From JBOGVZ01 sp050692985 (GTDB taxonomy: Bacteria > Actinomycetota > UBA4738 > CALAEC01), in NCBI GenBank assembly GCA_050692985.1, contig JBOGVZ010000060.1:1-8824 (forward strand): 8,824 nucleotides of DNA, read 5' to 3'. Both the position numbers and the translations under genes were made by a program. Shown one piece after another: positions 1 to 7,374 of this stretch. Each line of letters begins with the position of its first letter. Position 1 is the stretch's first letter. The notes under the pieces are model-generated. The model was not told the DNA's origin and searched no databases. It was given only the letters and a program-made list of their open reading frames with translations.

Positions 1-55
1 TCTTGGTCCGCCCCTCCATCTTCACTGCCGTCACGACCAGCCGTCCCAGGGACAC
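1..55 (-). CDS. IS481-family transposase, N-terminal fragment (cut by window edge)
   Basis: Only the first 18 codons are visible; they translate as VSLGRLVVTAVKMEGRTK with a GTG start at 55-53. Many actinobacterial IS481-type transposases open with a very similar stretch (small residues, then RLVITAV, then xVEGRS/T), just before the helix-turn-helix that binds the element's ends. The catalytic DDE domain would lie off the left edge. The start is well supported: a perfect AGGAGGT (67-61) sits 5 nt upstream, and the same frame meets a TGA at 82-80, so no longer upstream extension is possible. The gene points away from serS and is not part of the serS transcription unit by function. Whether the transposase is intact cannot be judged here. 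Confidence 0.62.
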   Translation of the reverse strand, partial: MSLGRLVVTAVKMEGRTK

Positions 56-59
56 GCGC

Positions 60-78
60 CACCTCCTCGATCGAGGTG
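60..78 (-). promoter_or_regulatory. Transposase ribosome site inside a potential hairpin
   Basis: On the minus-strand transcript CACCTC (78-73) can pair with GAGGTG (65-60) around a 7-nt loop. The right arm is most of the AGGAGGT ribosome site of the transposase. A 12-bp perfect palindrome, CCTCGATCGAGG at 65-76, overlaps it and could form a competing structure. In several IS elements such hairpins hide the ribosome site in read-through transcripts; here that role is inferred from sequence alone. Confidence 0.4.
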
Positions 79-83
79 TTCAC

Positions 84-99
84 GATGTCCCGAGACAGG
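84..99. repeat. Imperfect palindrome, copy 1 (GATGTC-CCGA-GACAGG)
   Basis: The half-site GATGTC is separated by CCGA from GACAGG, so the left arm is consensus and the right arm deviates in its last two bases. It shares the exact 11-mer GTCCCGAGACA with the copy at 146-161, 62 bp away in the same orientation. The site lies 29 bp upstream of the transposase start, a suitable place for a transposase or repressor binding site. Confidence 0.5.
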
Positions 100-145
100 T
101 GTGCACTATGTCGTGAAACCAGACACCACCCCCTCCGCGAAGTGT

Positions 146-161
146 GACGTCCCGAGACATC
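146..161. repeat. Imperfect palindrome, copy 2 (GACGTC-CCGA-GACATC)
   Basis: This is the second copy of the motif. Here the right arm GACATC is consensus and the left arm carries one change (GACGTC). It would lie at or next to the outer end of the insertion sequence. Between the copies, at 109-124, is a looser TGTC...GACA pair with a longer spacer that may be a degenerate third site. Confidence 0.5.
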
Positions 162-284
162 GTTGAGTGTCCGGGCCCACTTCGAGGGGCTCCAGGCGGA
201 CTTCGTAGAGCTGCGGGCCGAGCTGCACAAGTCTCTGAGGGGTTGGGGGCAGCCACGCCAACCTGTTCTGCCCCCCGGAGACGA
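162..284. other. Intergenic stretch between IS end and serS stop; possible gene remnant
   Basis: No complete gene is seen. On the plus strand, codons from about 169 to 240 read VRAHFEGLQADFVELRAELH and onward with coding-like composition: nearly every third base is G or C, and the second positions are AT-rich. The frame then runs without pause into serS antisense, and there is no good start or ribosome site. It could be a leftover of a gene disrupted by the insertion sequence, or chance in GC-rich DNA. The part nearest serS holds a potential hairpin listed separately. Confidence 0.3.
245..275 (-). terminator. Possible hairpin downstream of serS
   Basis: GGGGGCAG at 245-252 and CTGCCCCC at 268-275 form a perfect 8-bp stem with a 15-nt loop, beginning 9 bp after the serS stop codon. 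No T-run follows on the minus strand, so it is not a classical intrinsic terminator. U-less hairpins have been proposed as terminators in actinobacteria. A competing pairing, GGTTGG (241-246) with CCAACC (258-263), overlaps it. Confidence 0.3.
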
Positions 285-1559
285 CTACCCCCTCGGGGTC
301 AGCACTTGCTTGCCCTCGGGCAGGTACGGGTGGAGGACCTCGGGGATGGCCACGGAGCCGTCCTCGCGCTGGTGGTTCTCCAGGATGGCGATCAGCGTGC
401 GGCCCACCGCGCAGGCCGTGCCGTTCAGCGTGTGGACGGGCCGGTTCTCCTCCGGCAGCCTCACCCGGCACTCCAGCCGGCGGGCCTGGAAGTCCGTGGT
501 GTTCGACGTGGAGGTCAGCTCCCGGTACCGCTGCTGGCCCGGCAGCCACACCTCGATGTCGTACTTCTTGGCGGCCGAAGCACCGAGCTCCCCGGTGCAC
601 ACGTTGACCACCCGGTACGGCAGCTCCAGGGCCTGGACGATCTCCTCCTGGTTGGCCAGCAGCATGTCGTGCTCCTCCCACGAGGTGCCCGGGGCCACGA
701 ACGAGAACATCTCCACCTTGTCGAACTGGTGGACCCGGAAGATCCCGCCGACGTCCTTGCCGTAGGCCCCGGCTTCCCTCCGGAAGCACGTCGAGTACCC
801 CACGTACCGCTGCGGCAGCGACTCCGGGGCCAGGATCTCGCCCAGGTGCAACCCGGCCAGGGGGACCTCCGACGTGCCCACCAGGTACAGGTCGTCGTCA
901 CGGGTCACGTAGATCTGGGCCTCGTCGGTGGGCAGGAAGCCGGTCCCGTACATGGCCTCGGCGCGCACCAGCACGGGCGGGATCACCGGCACGAAGCCCT
1001 TGGCCACCAGCAGGTCCATGCACCACCGAACCAGGGCCCACTGGAGGAAGACCGCCCCGTCCAGCAGGTACCCGAACCGGGCCCCGGACACCTTGGCGGC
1101 CCGCTCGAGATCGATGACCCCCAACCGTTCGCCCAGCTCGGCGTGGTCCCGGGGCTCGAACCCCAAGGAAGGCCGCTCTCCCACCTCGCGGAGCACCTCG
1201 TTGTCGTCGTCGGTCTCTCCCGGGGGCACGGACCCGTGCGGCACGTTGGGCAGCCGGTCGAGCAGACCGCGGAGCTCGTCCTCGGCCGCGGCCAGCTCGG
1301 GCTCGAGCCCCTTCAGCCGGGCGGAGACCTCCCGCACGGAGGCGATCAGGCGCTCGCGCTCCTCGCCGGAGGTCCCTCCCACCGCCTTCGACACCCGGTT
1401 CTGCTCGGCCCGGAGCTCCTCCACGGACGCGGTCAGTCGGCGCCGCTCCCGGTCGGCCTCCAGGAGGCGGTCCACGTCGGCGGCCAGGTCAGGGGAACGG
1501 CGGGACAGCGCCGAACGGTAGCGGTCGGGATCCTGCCGGATCGCCTTCAGGTCGAGCAC
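285..1559 (-). CDS. serS: Seryl-tRNA synthetase (class II)
   Basis: This cytoplasmic enzyme charges tRNA-Ser (and tRNA-Sec) with serine through a seryl-adenylate. The 424-residue length is normal for bacterial SerRS. The N-terminus MLDLKAIRQDPD is the family opening, followed by a charged antiparallel coiled-coil arm (about residues 29-99) that grips the long variable arm of tRNA-Ser. The catalytic core follows: motif 1 around 158-195, the serine-recognition loop TSE (229-231), motif 2 with FRRE (259-262) and FRVHQFDKVE (274-283), and motif 3 GRTLIAILENHQ (386-397). All key residues are present, so it should be active. The start is GTG, with a GGGGAG ribosome site about 9 nt upstream. It lies 4 bp after the DUF4446 stop and so is probably co-transcribed with it. 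It is the last gene on the strand before the insertion sequence. Confidence 0.97.
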   Translation of the reverse strand: MLDLKAIRQDPDRYRSALSRRSPDLAADVDRLLEADRERRRLTASVEELRAEQNRVSKAVGGTSGEERERLIASVREVSARLKGLEPELAAAEDELRGLLDRLPNVPHGSVPPGETDDDNEVLREVGERPSLGFEPRDHAELGERLGVIDLERAAKVSGARFGYLLDGAVFLQWALVRWCMDLLVAKGFVPVIPPVLVRAEAMYGTGFLPTDEAQIYVTRDDDLYLVGTSEVPLAGLHLGEILAPESLPQRYVGYSTCFRREAGAYGKDVGGIFRVHQFDKVEMFSFVAPGTSWEEHDMLLANQEEIVQALELPYRVVNVCTGELGASAAKKYDIEVWLPGQQRYRELTSTSNTTDFQARRLECRVRLPEENRPVHTLNGTACAVGRTLIAILENHQREDGSVAIPEVLHPYLPEGKQVLTPRG

Positions 1560-1563
1560 GTGC

Positions 1564-2094
1564 TCATGCTCCCCGGCGGTCCCGCCGGGTGCCGCGGGCC
1601 GGGGCCTCGGTCACGGGGGTGGGCGCCGGGTTCGGGCCTGCCATGGCCCGCTCGATCGCCTGCTGCTCCTCCACCGAGAGGTTGTGCTGCGAGGTCCCGC
1701 CGGCCACGGGCTTGGCGTAGCAGCGGGTGTCCTGGCGCCCGTTGATCGAGGTGATGACCACGCCGTCGCCACGTGCGTCGAGCAGCGCGGCGGAGAAGGA
1801 CAGCTGGCCGCCCATGTCGTCGAAGGCGTCGAAGCGCACCAGCCCGATCCGTTCCACGAACCCCAGCAGGGCCTCGGCCTGCCGTCGCTGCTCCTCGGCG
1901 AGCCGGGCCACGGCGTCGCGGAGGTCCGTCAGGGCCTGGTCGTGCCCGGCCAGGAGCGTGGCGGCGTCGGGCTGCGGCGCCACCCGCCGCCGCGATCGGG
2001 GGTTCGAGGCGGCCTGGAACACCAGCGCCAGCACCGCCAGGGCCAACGCCACCAGGACGAGCACCGTCAGCACCTGGGGGGAAAGTTCGAGCAT
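1564..2094 (-). CDS. DUF4446 family membrane protein
   Basis: This is a small protein of unknown function. From the ATG at 2094 it has 176 residues. One hydrophobic segment (about 8-27) is followed by a basic stop (RSRRR) and a helical, probably coiled-coil region (about 47-82). The conserved DUF4446 core comes next, with VRFDAFDDMGGQLSFSAALL (86-105), then a VVITSINGR segment and a YAKP motif. The layout suggests a membrane-anchored cytoplasmic domain. The C-terminal 25 residues are Pro/Ala/Arg-rich and likely disordered. A GTG at 2103 would add three residues; the ATG is preferred because of the upstream -10-like element. Neither start has a clear ribosome site, which fits leaderless translation. 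The protein sits directly before serS. DUF4446 genes are known in Firmicutes and actinobacteria, but no role is established. Confidence 0.85.
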   Translation of the reverse strand: MLELSPQVLTVLVLVALALAVLALVFQAASNPRSRRRVAPQPDAATLLAGHDQALTDLRDAVARLAEEQRRQAEALLGFVERIGLVRFDAFDDMGGQLSFSAALLDARGDGVVITSINGRQDTRCYAKPVAGGTSQHNLSVEEQQAIERAMAGPNPAPTPVTEAPARGTRRDRRGA

Positions 2095-2103
2095 CGCGAC
2101 CAC

Positions 2104-2131
2104 ATTATCGGCGGTGGTCGCAGCGGTGCAA
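2104..2131 (-). promoter_or_regulatory. Possible promoter for DUF4446-serS, perhaps leaderless
   Basis: The minus strand reads GATAAT (2109-2104), five of six bases of the TATAAT consensus and an island of A/T in very GC-rich DNA. TTGCAC (2131-2126) lies 16 bp upstream as a weak -35. A start of transcription 6-8 nt after the -10 would fall within a few bases of the ATG at 2094, and no Shine-Dalgarno sequence is visible. This would separate DUF4446-serS from the transporter unit upstream. Confidence 0.35.
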
Positions 2132-2665
2132 TCAGGGGGCCGCGGCCCCGGCGCGTTCCGGACCCCACGGGTCGCACACCGGGCACGGGGACAGCCCCCG
2201 GGAGGCGGCGGTGGCCGGCTTCATCCGCCGCACCTCCTTGCCCTCGGCCAGGAGGCACGCGGGTCGATGGAAACGCGTGGCGCCCTTGGGGACCACGACC
2301 ATCCCGTCCGGTGTGGGTTCGCCGCCGCCCTCGCGGGCGGGGCCCTTGGCCCGGGTCTCCTCGAGCAGCCGGCGCAACAGGCGGGCCTGCCGTCCCAGCG
2401 CCTGCGTCACCAGGAGCGCGCCGCCCAGCGTGACCAGGGCCACCCCCAGCAGGCCGCCGCTGACCAGGTACGGGAGCTGGAGGCCCACGTGGACCGTGCC
2501 CGCCACGCCGAGGTAGCCGAGCACGATCGCGGCCAGGCCCCCGGCCACCAGCACCGAGCCCAGCAGGAACGGCCAGAAGGCGCCCAGGAACGCCAGCCAC
2601 GGCCGCCGGGCGGCTGCGGTGCCCTGGCGGACACGTCGGCGGAGCGGCCACCTGCTCCACCTCAT
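2132..2665 (-). CDS. Two-helix membrane protein with Ada-like HxxxC/CxxC metal-binding tail
   Basis: The protein is not recognised as a named family. From the ATG at 2665 it has 177 residues. A very basic N-terminus (many Arg/Trp in residues 1-22) precedes two hydrophobic segments at about 24-54 and 62-90. A basic amphipathic stretch (91-111), a short Gly/Pro linker and a compact C-terminal module follow. That module has H133 and C137 (FHRPAC), then RGLSPCPVC with C161 and C164. The order Hx3C...Cx2C with AxxxGxxPCxxC resembles the zinc-binding module of Ada and related stress or DNA-binding proteins, so metal binding is plausible; the role is unknown. With both termini cytoplasmic by the positive-inside rule, the tail would face the cytosol. 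The start is fixed by an ATGA overlap with the preceding stop and a GAGGTG ribosome site 8 nt upstream. A GTG at 2695 is a less likely alternative. Confidence 0.7.
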   Translation of the reverse strand: MRWSRWPLRRRVRQGTAAARRPWLAFLGAFWPFLLGSVLVAGGLAAIVLGYLGVAGTVHVGLQLPYLVSGGLLGVALVTLGGALLVTQALGRQARLLRRLLEETRAKGPAREGGGEPTPDGMVVVPKGATRFHRPACLLAEGKEVRRMKPATAASRGLSPCPVCDPWGPERAGAAAP

Positions 2666-4019
2666 TCGGACAGCACCTCGTTCACCTTCAGGCACGAGAG
2701 CAGCAGGACGGCTCCCAGGCCGGCCAGCCCCACCACGATCACCGCGCCGAGCGGCACCCCCAGGTCGGTGATCCCCACGACCGGGGCGGCGGCCACCGCC
2801 TCGGGCCCCGACCCCACGGGGGCCACGCCGGTCGCCGGGAGCGCCGGGACCGACCGTGCGTCCCCCGCCCCCGCCACGGTCCCCGGCGCGGGCCCGGCGG
2901 TGTCGACCGGCGGCGGGGCGACCTCCCCTGGCGGATCCAGGATCTGGGCCACCGCGACCCGGGAGGTGGCCAGCCCGACCGGCACCCGGAGCACGTCGGC
3001 CCCCTGGGTGCCCTCGGGGAGCTCCTCCGGCAGGTTCCGTCTGCGGAAGTCGACCGAGAACGCGTAGGCCACCGACTCCACGGAGGCCGGGCGCCGCCGG
3101 ACCCGCTCGAGGCCCGGGCCGACCTCCATCCCGGCCTGGGACAGCGCCCCCCCGAGGGCGTCGGTGATCGTGGCCAGCTGCTCGCCCCCGAGCTCCTCGT
3201 CGGCGATGCGGAGCCCCTTCGGGCCGATCTCCGCCCGGAGCTCCCCCACCCGAAGCCGGGCCACCCGGGCCCGGGCGCTGCCCGTGCGCCGGTCCCCGAT
3301 GGCCGACCGCGACTCGCCCCGGATCACCTCAGCGGTGATGAGCCCCCCCAGCAGCCGCAGCCCCTGGACCTCGCTCTCCGCGGCCGCCACGGCGCCGCCG
3401 TCCCCGGCGCGGACCGACGAGCCGCTGGCCGCGACGCGCACCTCCACGAGCCAGGGGGTCACCTTCGCCGGGCCCGCCAGGGGCCCCAGGAGCGCGGCCA
3501 GCCCCCGGGCCGCGGCGGCCTGCCGCGGGGACATGGGGATGGCCCGGAGCGTGGCCGCCGAGGCGTCCGCGTGGGCCCCCTCCTCGGTGGCCTGGGCCTC
3601 CTCGTGGGCCGCCCGCACCTGGACCGGAGCGCCCGGGTCGTCCACCGACAGCGTCGGGGGGGAAGGCTCCGGACCGGCCGAGGGGTAGGAGGCGTTGGCC
3701 TGGAAGGGGTATTCGGGGAACTCGCAGAACCGCCCCTCGGAGAGGACGCAGAAGATCGTGCCCAGCTCGGCGACCTCCGGGTCCCACAGGAACGATCCCA
3801 ACGCCTGGCTGGACGGCCCCGGCTCCAGCGACGACCTGGTGTAGGGCACCGACACGTTGAGGATCGGGACCGGGAACAGGCCCTCGTGATCGTAGAACCC
3901 GTGCACGGCGGTGGCCGAGGCCGAGGCCCGGAACAGCACCTGGGCGGGTTCGGCCGAGGTGGCGGGCCCGGATGCGGCCAGGGCCCACGGCAGGACCAGG
4001 GCGGCGGCCAGGGCCCGCC

Positions 4020-4023
<4 letters not shown>
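2662..4023 (-). CDS. Secreted, C-terminally anchored protein of unknown function
   Basis: This is a 453-residue exported protein that I cannot assign to a family. Residues 1-24 form a Sec signal peptide (MRRALAAALVLPW..., predicted cut after TSA). The mature N-terminal part contains two cysteines 8 residues apart (C92, C100), which could form a disulfide. The middle is Ala/Glu/Gly-rich with alternating polar and apolar stretches, suggesting repeated beta or amphipathic structure. A Pro/Gly/Ala-rich spacer (about 360-420) contains LPATG at 395-399. One hydrophobic helix (about 421-445) and a short tail, KVNEVLSE, end the protein. It is therefore likely displayed outside the membrane. The chosen ATG overlaps the livF stop as ATGA and has GGAGG 6 nt upstream. 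A further in-frame start 33 codons upstream would lie inside livF and lacks a signal peptide at its N-terminus. Its position right after livF suggests a task linked to the importer, but this is inference. Confidence 0.72.
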
Positions 4024-4689
<666 letters not shown>

Positions 4690-4715
<26 letters not shown>

Positions 4716-5478
4716 GGGCCACCTCCTCCGTTCCCAGGTACGCGGCCCGGACGGCGGGGTCGCGCTTGACCTGCTTCGGCGCGCCCTCGGCGATCACCTT
4801 CCCGAAGTCCATCACGGAGATGCGGTCGCACAGCTCCATCACCAGGTCGACGTCGTGCTCCACCAGCAGCACCGCCGGCCCGCCGCCGGCCGCCAGCTCC
4901 CCCAGCACCTCGGCCAGGCGGTCGGTCTCCGCGTCGTCCAGGCCACCGGCCGGCTCGTCGAGCAGCAGGATCTTCGGCTCGGTGCACAGCGCCCGGCCGA
5001 TCTCCACCAGCCTCCCCAGGCCCGTGGACACCTGGTCGGCCAACCGGTCGAGGACGTCCTCCAGGCCCATGCGAGCGGCCACCTCCCGGGCCAGGGATTC
5101 CGCCTGCCGGCCCCGCCGGGTCCGGCCGGTCAGGTCCACGATGAACGCCGCCTCGCCGAACCGGGCCTCCGCGGCCACCTGGAGGTTCTCGAAGACGGTC
5201 ATCTTCCGGAACAGCTCCAGCCGCTGGAACGTCCGGCCCATCCCCGCCTGGGCCCGGCGCTCGGGCTCCCAGTCCGTGACGTCGCGTCCGTCGAACACCA
5301 CCCGGCCACCGTGGGGAACGATCTGCCCGGAGATGGCGGCCAGCAGGGTGGTCTTGCCGGCCCCGTTCGGCCCGATGAGCCCCACGGTCTGGCCGGGGTC
5401 CACGGCGATCGACACCCCGTCGGCGGCCACCAGCCCGCCGAACCGGACCGTGACCTCACGCGCTTCGAGCAACGCCAC
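4690..5478 (-). CDS. livG: HAAT/Liv-type ABC transporter ATPase, LivG, with altered signature motif
   Basis: This is the partner ATPase of LivF (262 residues, normal length). Walker A GPNGAGKT (36-43), the Q-loop region GRTFQRLELF (81-90), Walker B ILLLDEP (170-176) and the switch histidine H208 (LVEHD) are intact. The ABC signature is not: where LSGGQQR is expected the protein has VSTGLGR (150-156), followed by a normal LVEIGRAL. The D-loop side reads AGGLDDAET (family usual GLNPxET). Related actinobacterial Liv ATPases with S/T-T-G signatures are known to me, so this is probably a lineage trait and not damage, but it implies that one of the two composite ATP sites of the LivF/LivG dimer is weak or degenerate. 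The start is GTG with GGAGGT (5489-5484) 5 nt upstream. It overlaps the permease by 23 bp. Confidence 0.93.
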
Positions 5479-7372
5479 CGACCACCTCCCCGTCGTGGAC
5501 CGCGGCCGCCCGGCCCACGGAGGCCGACAGCCGCGACAGCCGCTCGGGCACCGTGGCCAGGAACCCGGCCAGCCCTCGCTCGTTGCGCGCCAGGAACATG
5601 GCCCCCAGCCCGAACGCCAGCTGGGGCCCCGCCCCCGCCGAGGCCCCCGCCACGGCCCACAGGGCGGCGGCCACCACCGCGCCCCAGGCCGAGCCCAGAC
5701 CGCCGATCACCGCCACCGACAGCCACGTGAGCGACAGCAGCGGGTGGAAGTCGTTGAACGTCACCAGCCGCTGGTGCGCGCCCAGGGCGGCACCCGCCAT
5801 GCCGGCCATGAACGCCGAGAGGGCGAACACCGCCAGCCGGTACAGCGGCAGGCTGACCCCGATGGCCCGGGCGGCCACCTCGCTGTCCCGGATCGCAGAC
5901 AGCACCCGCCCGCTGGGGCTGCGATGCAGGTTCCGGGCTCCCAGCACCAGGAGGCCGGCCAGGGCCAGGAGGACGTAGAAGAACGCGTGCTCCGAGGCGG
6001 CGAAGCCGGGACGGCTCACCGCCATCCCGGTGGTCCCGCCGGTGAGCTGCGACTCGAACAGCCGCGACACGACCAGGCCGAAGCCGAACGTGATCAGGGC
6101 CACGTGGAGGCCCTGGAGGCGGATCGCCGGGAGGGCCACGAACACGGCCACCGGCACCGCCGCCAGCCCCCCCGCGGCCAGGGCCACCAGGAACGGCGCG
6201 CCCGCCCCGACCACCGCTGCGGCCACGAACGCCCCGGTCCCGGCGAAGGCCGTGTGGGCCAGGGAGATCTGTCCGGACAGGCCGGCCAGGATCACCAGGC
6301 CCGCGAACACGCCGGCCATGGCCAGCCCACGCTGTGCCGAGACCAGCCAGGCGCCCTGGAGGAACGGGCCGGCGGCGGCCAGGGCCACGAACAGCCCGAC
6401 GCCCAGGGCCAGGTGCATGCGGCCGGTGCGGGGCGGACCCGTGGGCGCGGGGGCCGACGGCTCCACCGCCTGCGCCCGGACCCACCGCCCCCACACCGAG
6501 CGGGGGAGCAGCGCCGCTACGGCCAGGATGGCGAACACCAGCGCGAACGGAACCGCGGGACGGATGGCCAGGCACACCTGGCAGCCCGTGGGGACGTAGG
6601 CGCTGGAGGCCTCCTCCAGGAAGGCCACCACCAGCCCGCCGGCCAGGGCCAGGGGGAAGCTCTGGAGCCTCCCGAACAGGGCCGCGGCGAAGGCCTGGAT
6701 CACGAACAGCGTCAGGATGAACGCGTCCAGACCCAGGATCGGCGACAGCAGGATGCCCGCCACCGCGGCCGTGGAGAACCCCAGGGCCCAGCTAGCCGCG
6801 GAGACCCACCCGGTGTTCACCCCAACCAGCTCGGCCAGGTCGGGGCGGTCGACGGCCGCTCGGACCCGGAGCCCGTACGGGGTCCACCGCACCACGGCCC
6901 CGAGCACGCCCAGGGTGGCCACGCTCACCACCAGGATGCCTACCTGGTCGAACCCCAGGTGCACCGTGCCGAACACCCGCACGCTGCCCTCGGGGAACAC
7001 CGGGGGGAGGAACCTCGACTCCGAGCCCCAGATCGCGGTCACCGCCCCCTGGAGGGCCACCAGCAGGCCCACGGTGACCACCACCTTCACCGAGGTGGCC
7101 GCCTCCCGGAGCGACCGGAACACCGCGCGCTCGAGCAGAAGCCCCATGAGCGGCGCGAACACCACGATCACCAGCAGCGCGGCCGGGACGGTATCCAGGC
7201 CCCATCCCACCCGGGCCTGCCAGAACAGGTACGCGCTGAACATCCCCACCGCCCCGTGGGCGAAGTTGAAGACCCGGGAGGTCCGATAGGTGAGGATCAG
7301 CCCCGCCGCTGCCAGCGCGTACACCGCTCCCACCGGCACGGCCACGATGAAGATCCCGGTGAGCTTCTCCAT
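5456..7372 (-). CDS. Fused LivH-LivM branched-chain-amino-acid-type permease
   Basis: This single 638-residue chain contains both membrane subunits of a HAAT importer, which are usually separate (LivH about 290-300, LivM about 300-400). The N-terminal half (1-300) is LivH: NFAHG (36-40) after the first helix and the ATPase-coupling loop RAAVDRPDLAELVGVN (171-186). A polar, Pro/Ala-rich linker with VEPSAPAPTGPPRTG (303-317) joins it to LivM: GLSGQISLAHTAFAGTGAF (364-382), LQGLHVALITFGF (419-431), TGGTTGM (444-450), the second coupling loop GRVLSAIRDSEVAARAIGV (488-506) and VIGGLGSAWGA (555-565). The tail after the last helix (about 598-638) is polar. A CQVC motif (264-267) lies in the loop before the last LivH helix. 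ATG start, 2 nt after the binding-protein stop, with a modest GGTGGGA upstream. Each half supplies one coupling loop, so one chain could replace the heterodimer. Confidence 0.93.
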   Translation of the reverse strand: MEKLTGIFIVAVPVGAVYALAAAGLILTYRTSRVFNFAHGAVGMFSAYLFWQARVGWGLDTVPAALLVIVVFAPLMGLLLERAVFRSLREAATSVKVVVTVGLLVALQGAVTAIWGSESRFLPPVFPEGSVRVFGTVHLGFDQVGILVVSVATLGVLGAVVRWTPYGLRVRAAVDRPDLAELVGVNTGWVSAASWALGFSTAAVAGILLSPILGLDAFILTLFVIQAFAAALFGRLQSFPLALAGGLVVAFLEEASSAYVPTGCQVCLAIRPAVPFALVFAILAVAALLPRSVWGRWVRAQAVEPSAPAPTGPPRTGRMHLALGVGLFVALAAAGPFLQGAWLVSAQRGLAMAGVFAGLVILAGLSGQISLAHTAFAGTGAFVAAAVVGAGAPFLVALAAGGLAAVPVAVFVALPAIRLQGLHVALITFGFGLVVSRLFESQLTGGTTGMAVSRPGFAASEHAFFYVLLALAGLLVLGARNLHRSPSGRVLSAIRDSEVAARAIGVSLPLYRLAVFALSAFMAGMAGAALGAHQRLVTFNDFHPLLSLTWLSVAVIGGLGSAWGAVVAAALWAVAGASAGAGPQLAFGLGAMFLARNERGLAGFLATVPERLSRLSASVGRAAAVHDGEVVGGVARSA

Positions 7373-7374
7373 CG

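Larger units (their letters stand above)
1..161 (-). mobile_element. End of an IS481-like insertion sequence (partial, runs off left edge)
   Basis: The left 160 bp looks like the 5' end of an insertion sequence reading leftward. It combines the N-terminus of an IS481-type transposase with two copies of a short palindromic motif upstream of that start, an arrangement expected of an IS terminus and its transposase-binding or promoter region. The outer boundary is not proven. A TGT at the outer end, as is usual in this family, would place the terminus near position 159, but no target duplication can be checked because the other end is outside the window. The family assignment rests on recognising the short N-terminus and on the general arrangement. 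Confidence 0.6.

Noticed and set aside
162..284. tRNA or other structured RNA gene downstream of serS
   Set aside because: No cloverleaf arms, TTCRANY box or CCA-type end could be found; only short competing hairpins are present.
144..1745. 533-codon plus-strand frame over serS
   Set aside because: Antisense shadow of serS, low-complexity and without any recognisable motif.
2666..2695. Upstream GTG start for the two-helix membrane protein
   Set aside because: The ATG at 2665 has an ATGA overlap with the preceding stop and a GAGGTG ribosome site; the GTG would need a 34-bp overlap without such support.
2827..2841. Calling the secreted protein a definite sortase substrate
   Set aside because: The distance from LPATG to the helix is longer than usual and the tail is hardly basic, so it is kept as a possibility only.
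1727..3067. 446-codon plus-strand frame over DUF4446 and the two envelope genes
   Set aside because: Composition is Pro/Ser/Arg/Thr-rich and domain-free; the opposite strand has overlapping start/stop pairs, a signal peptide and conserved motifs.
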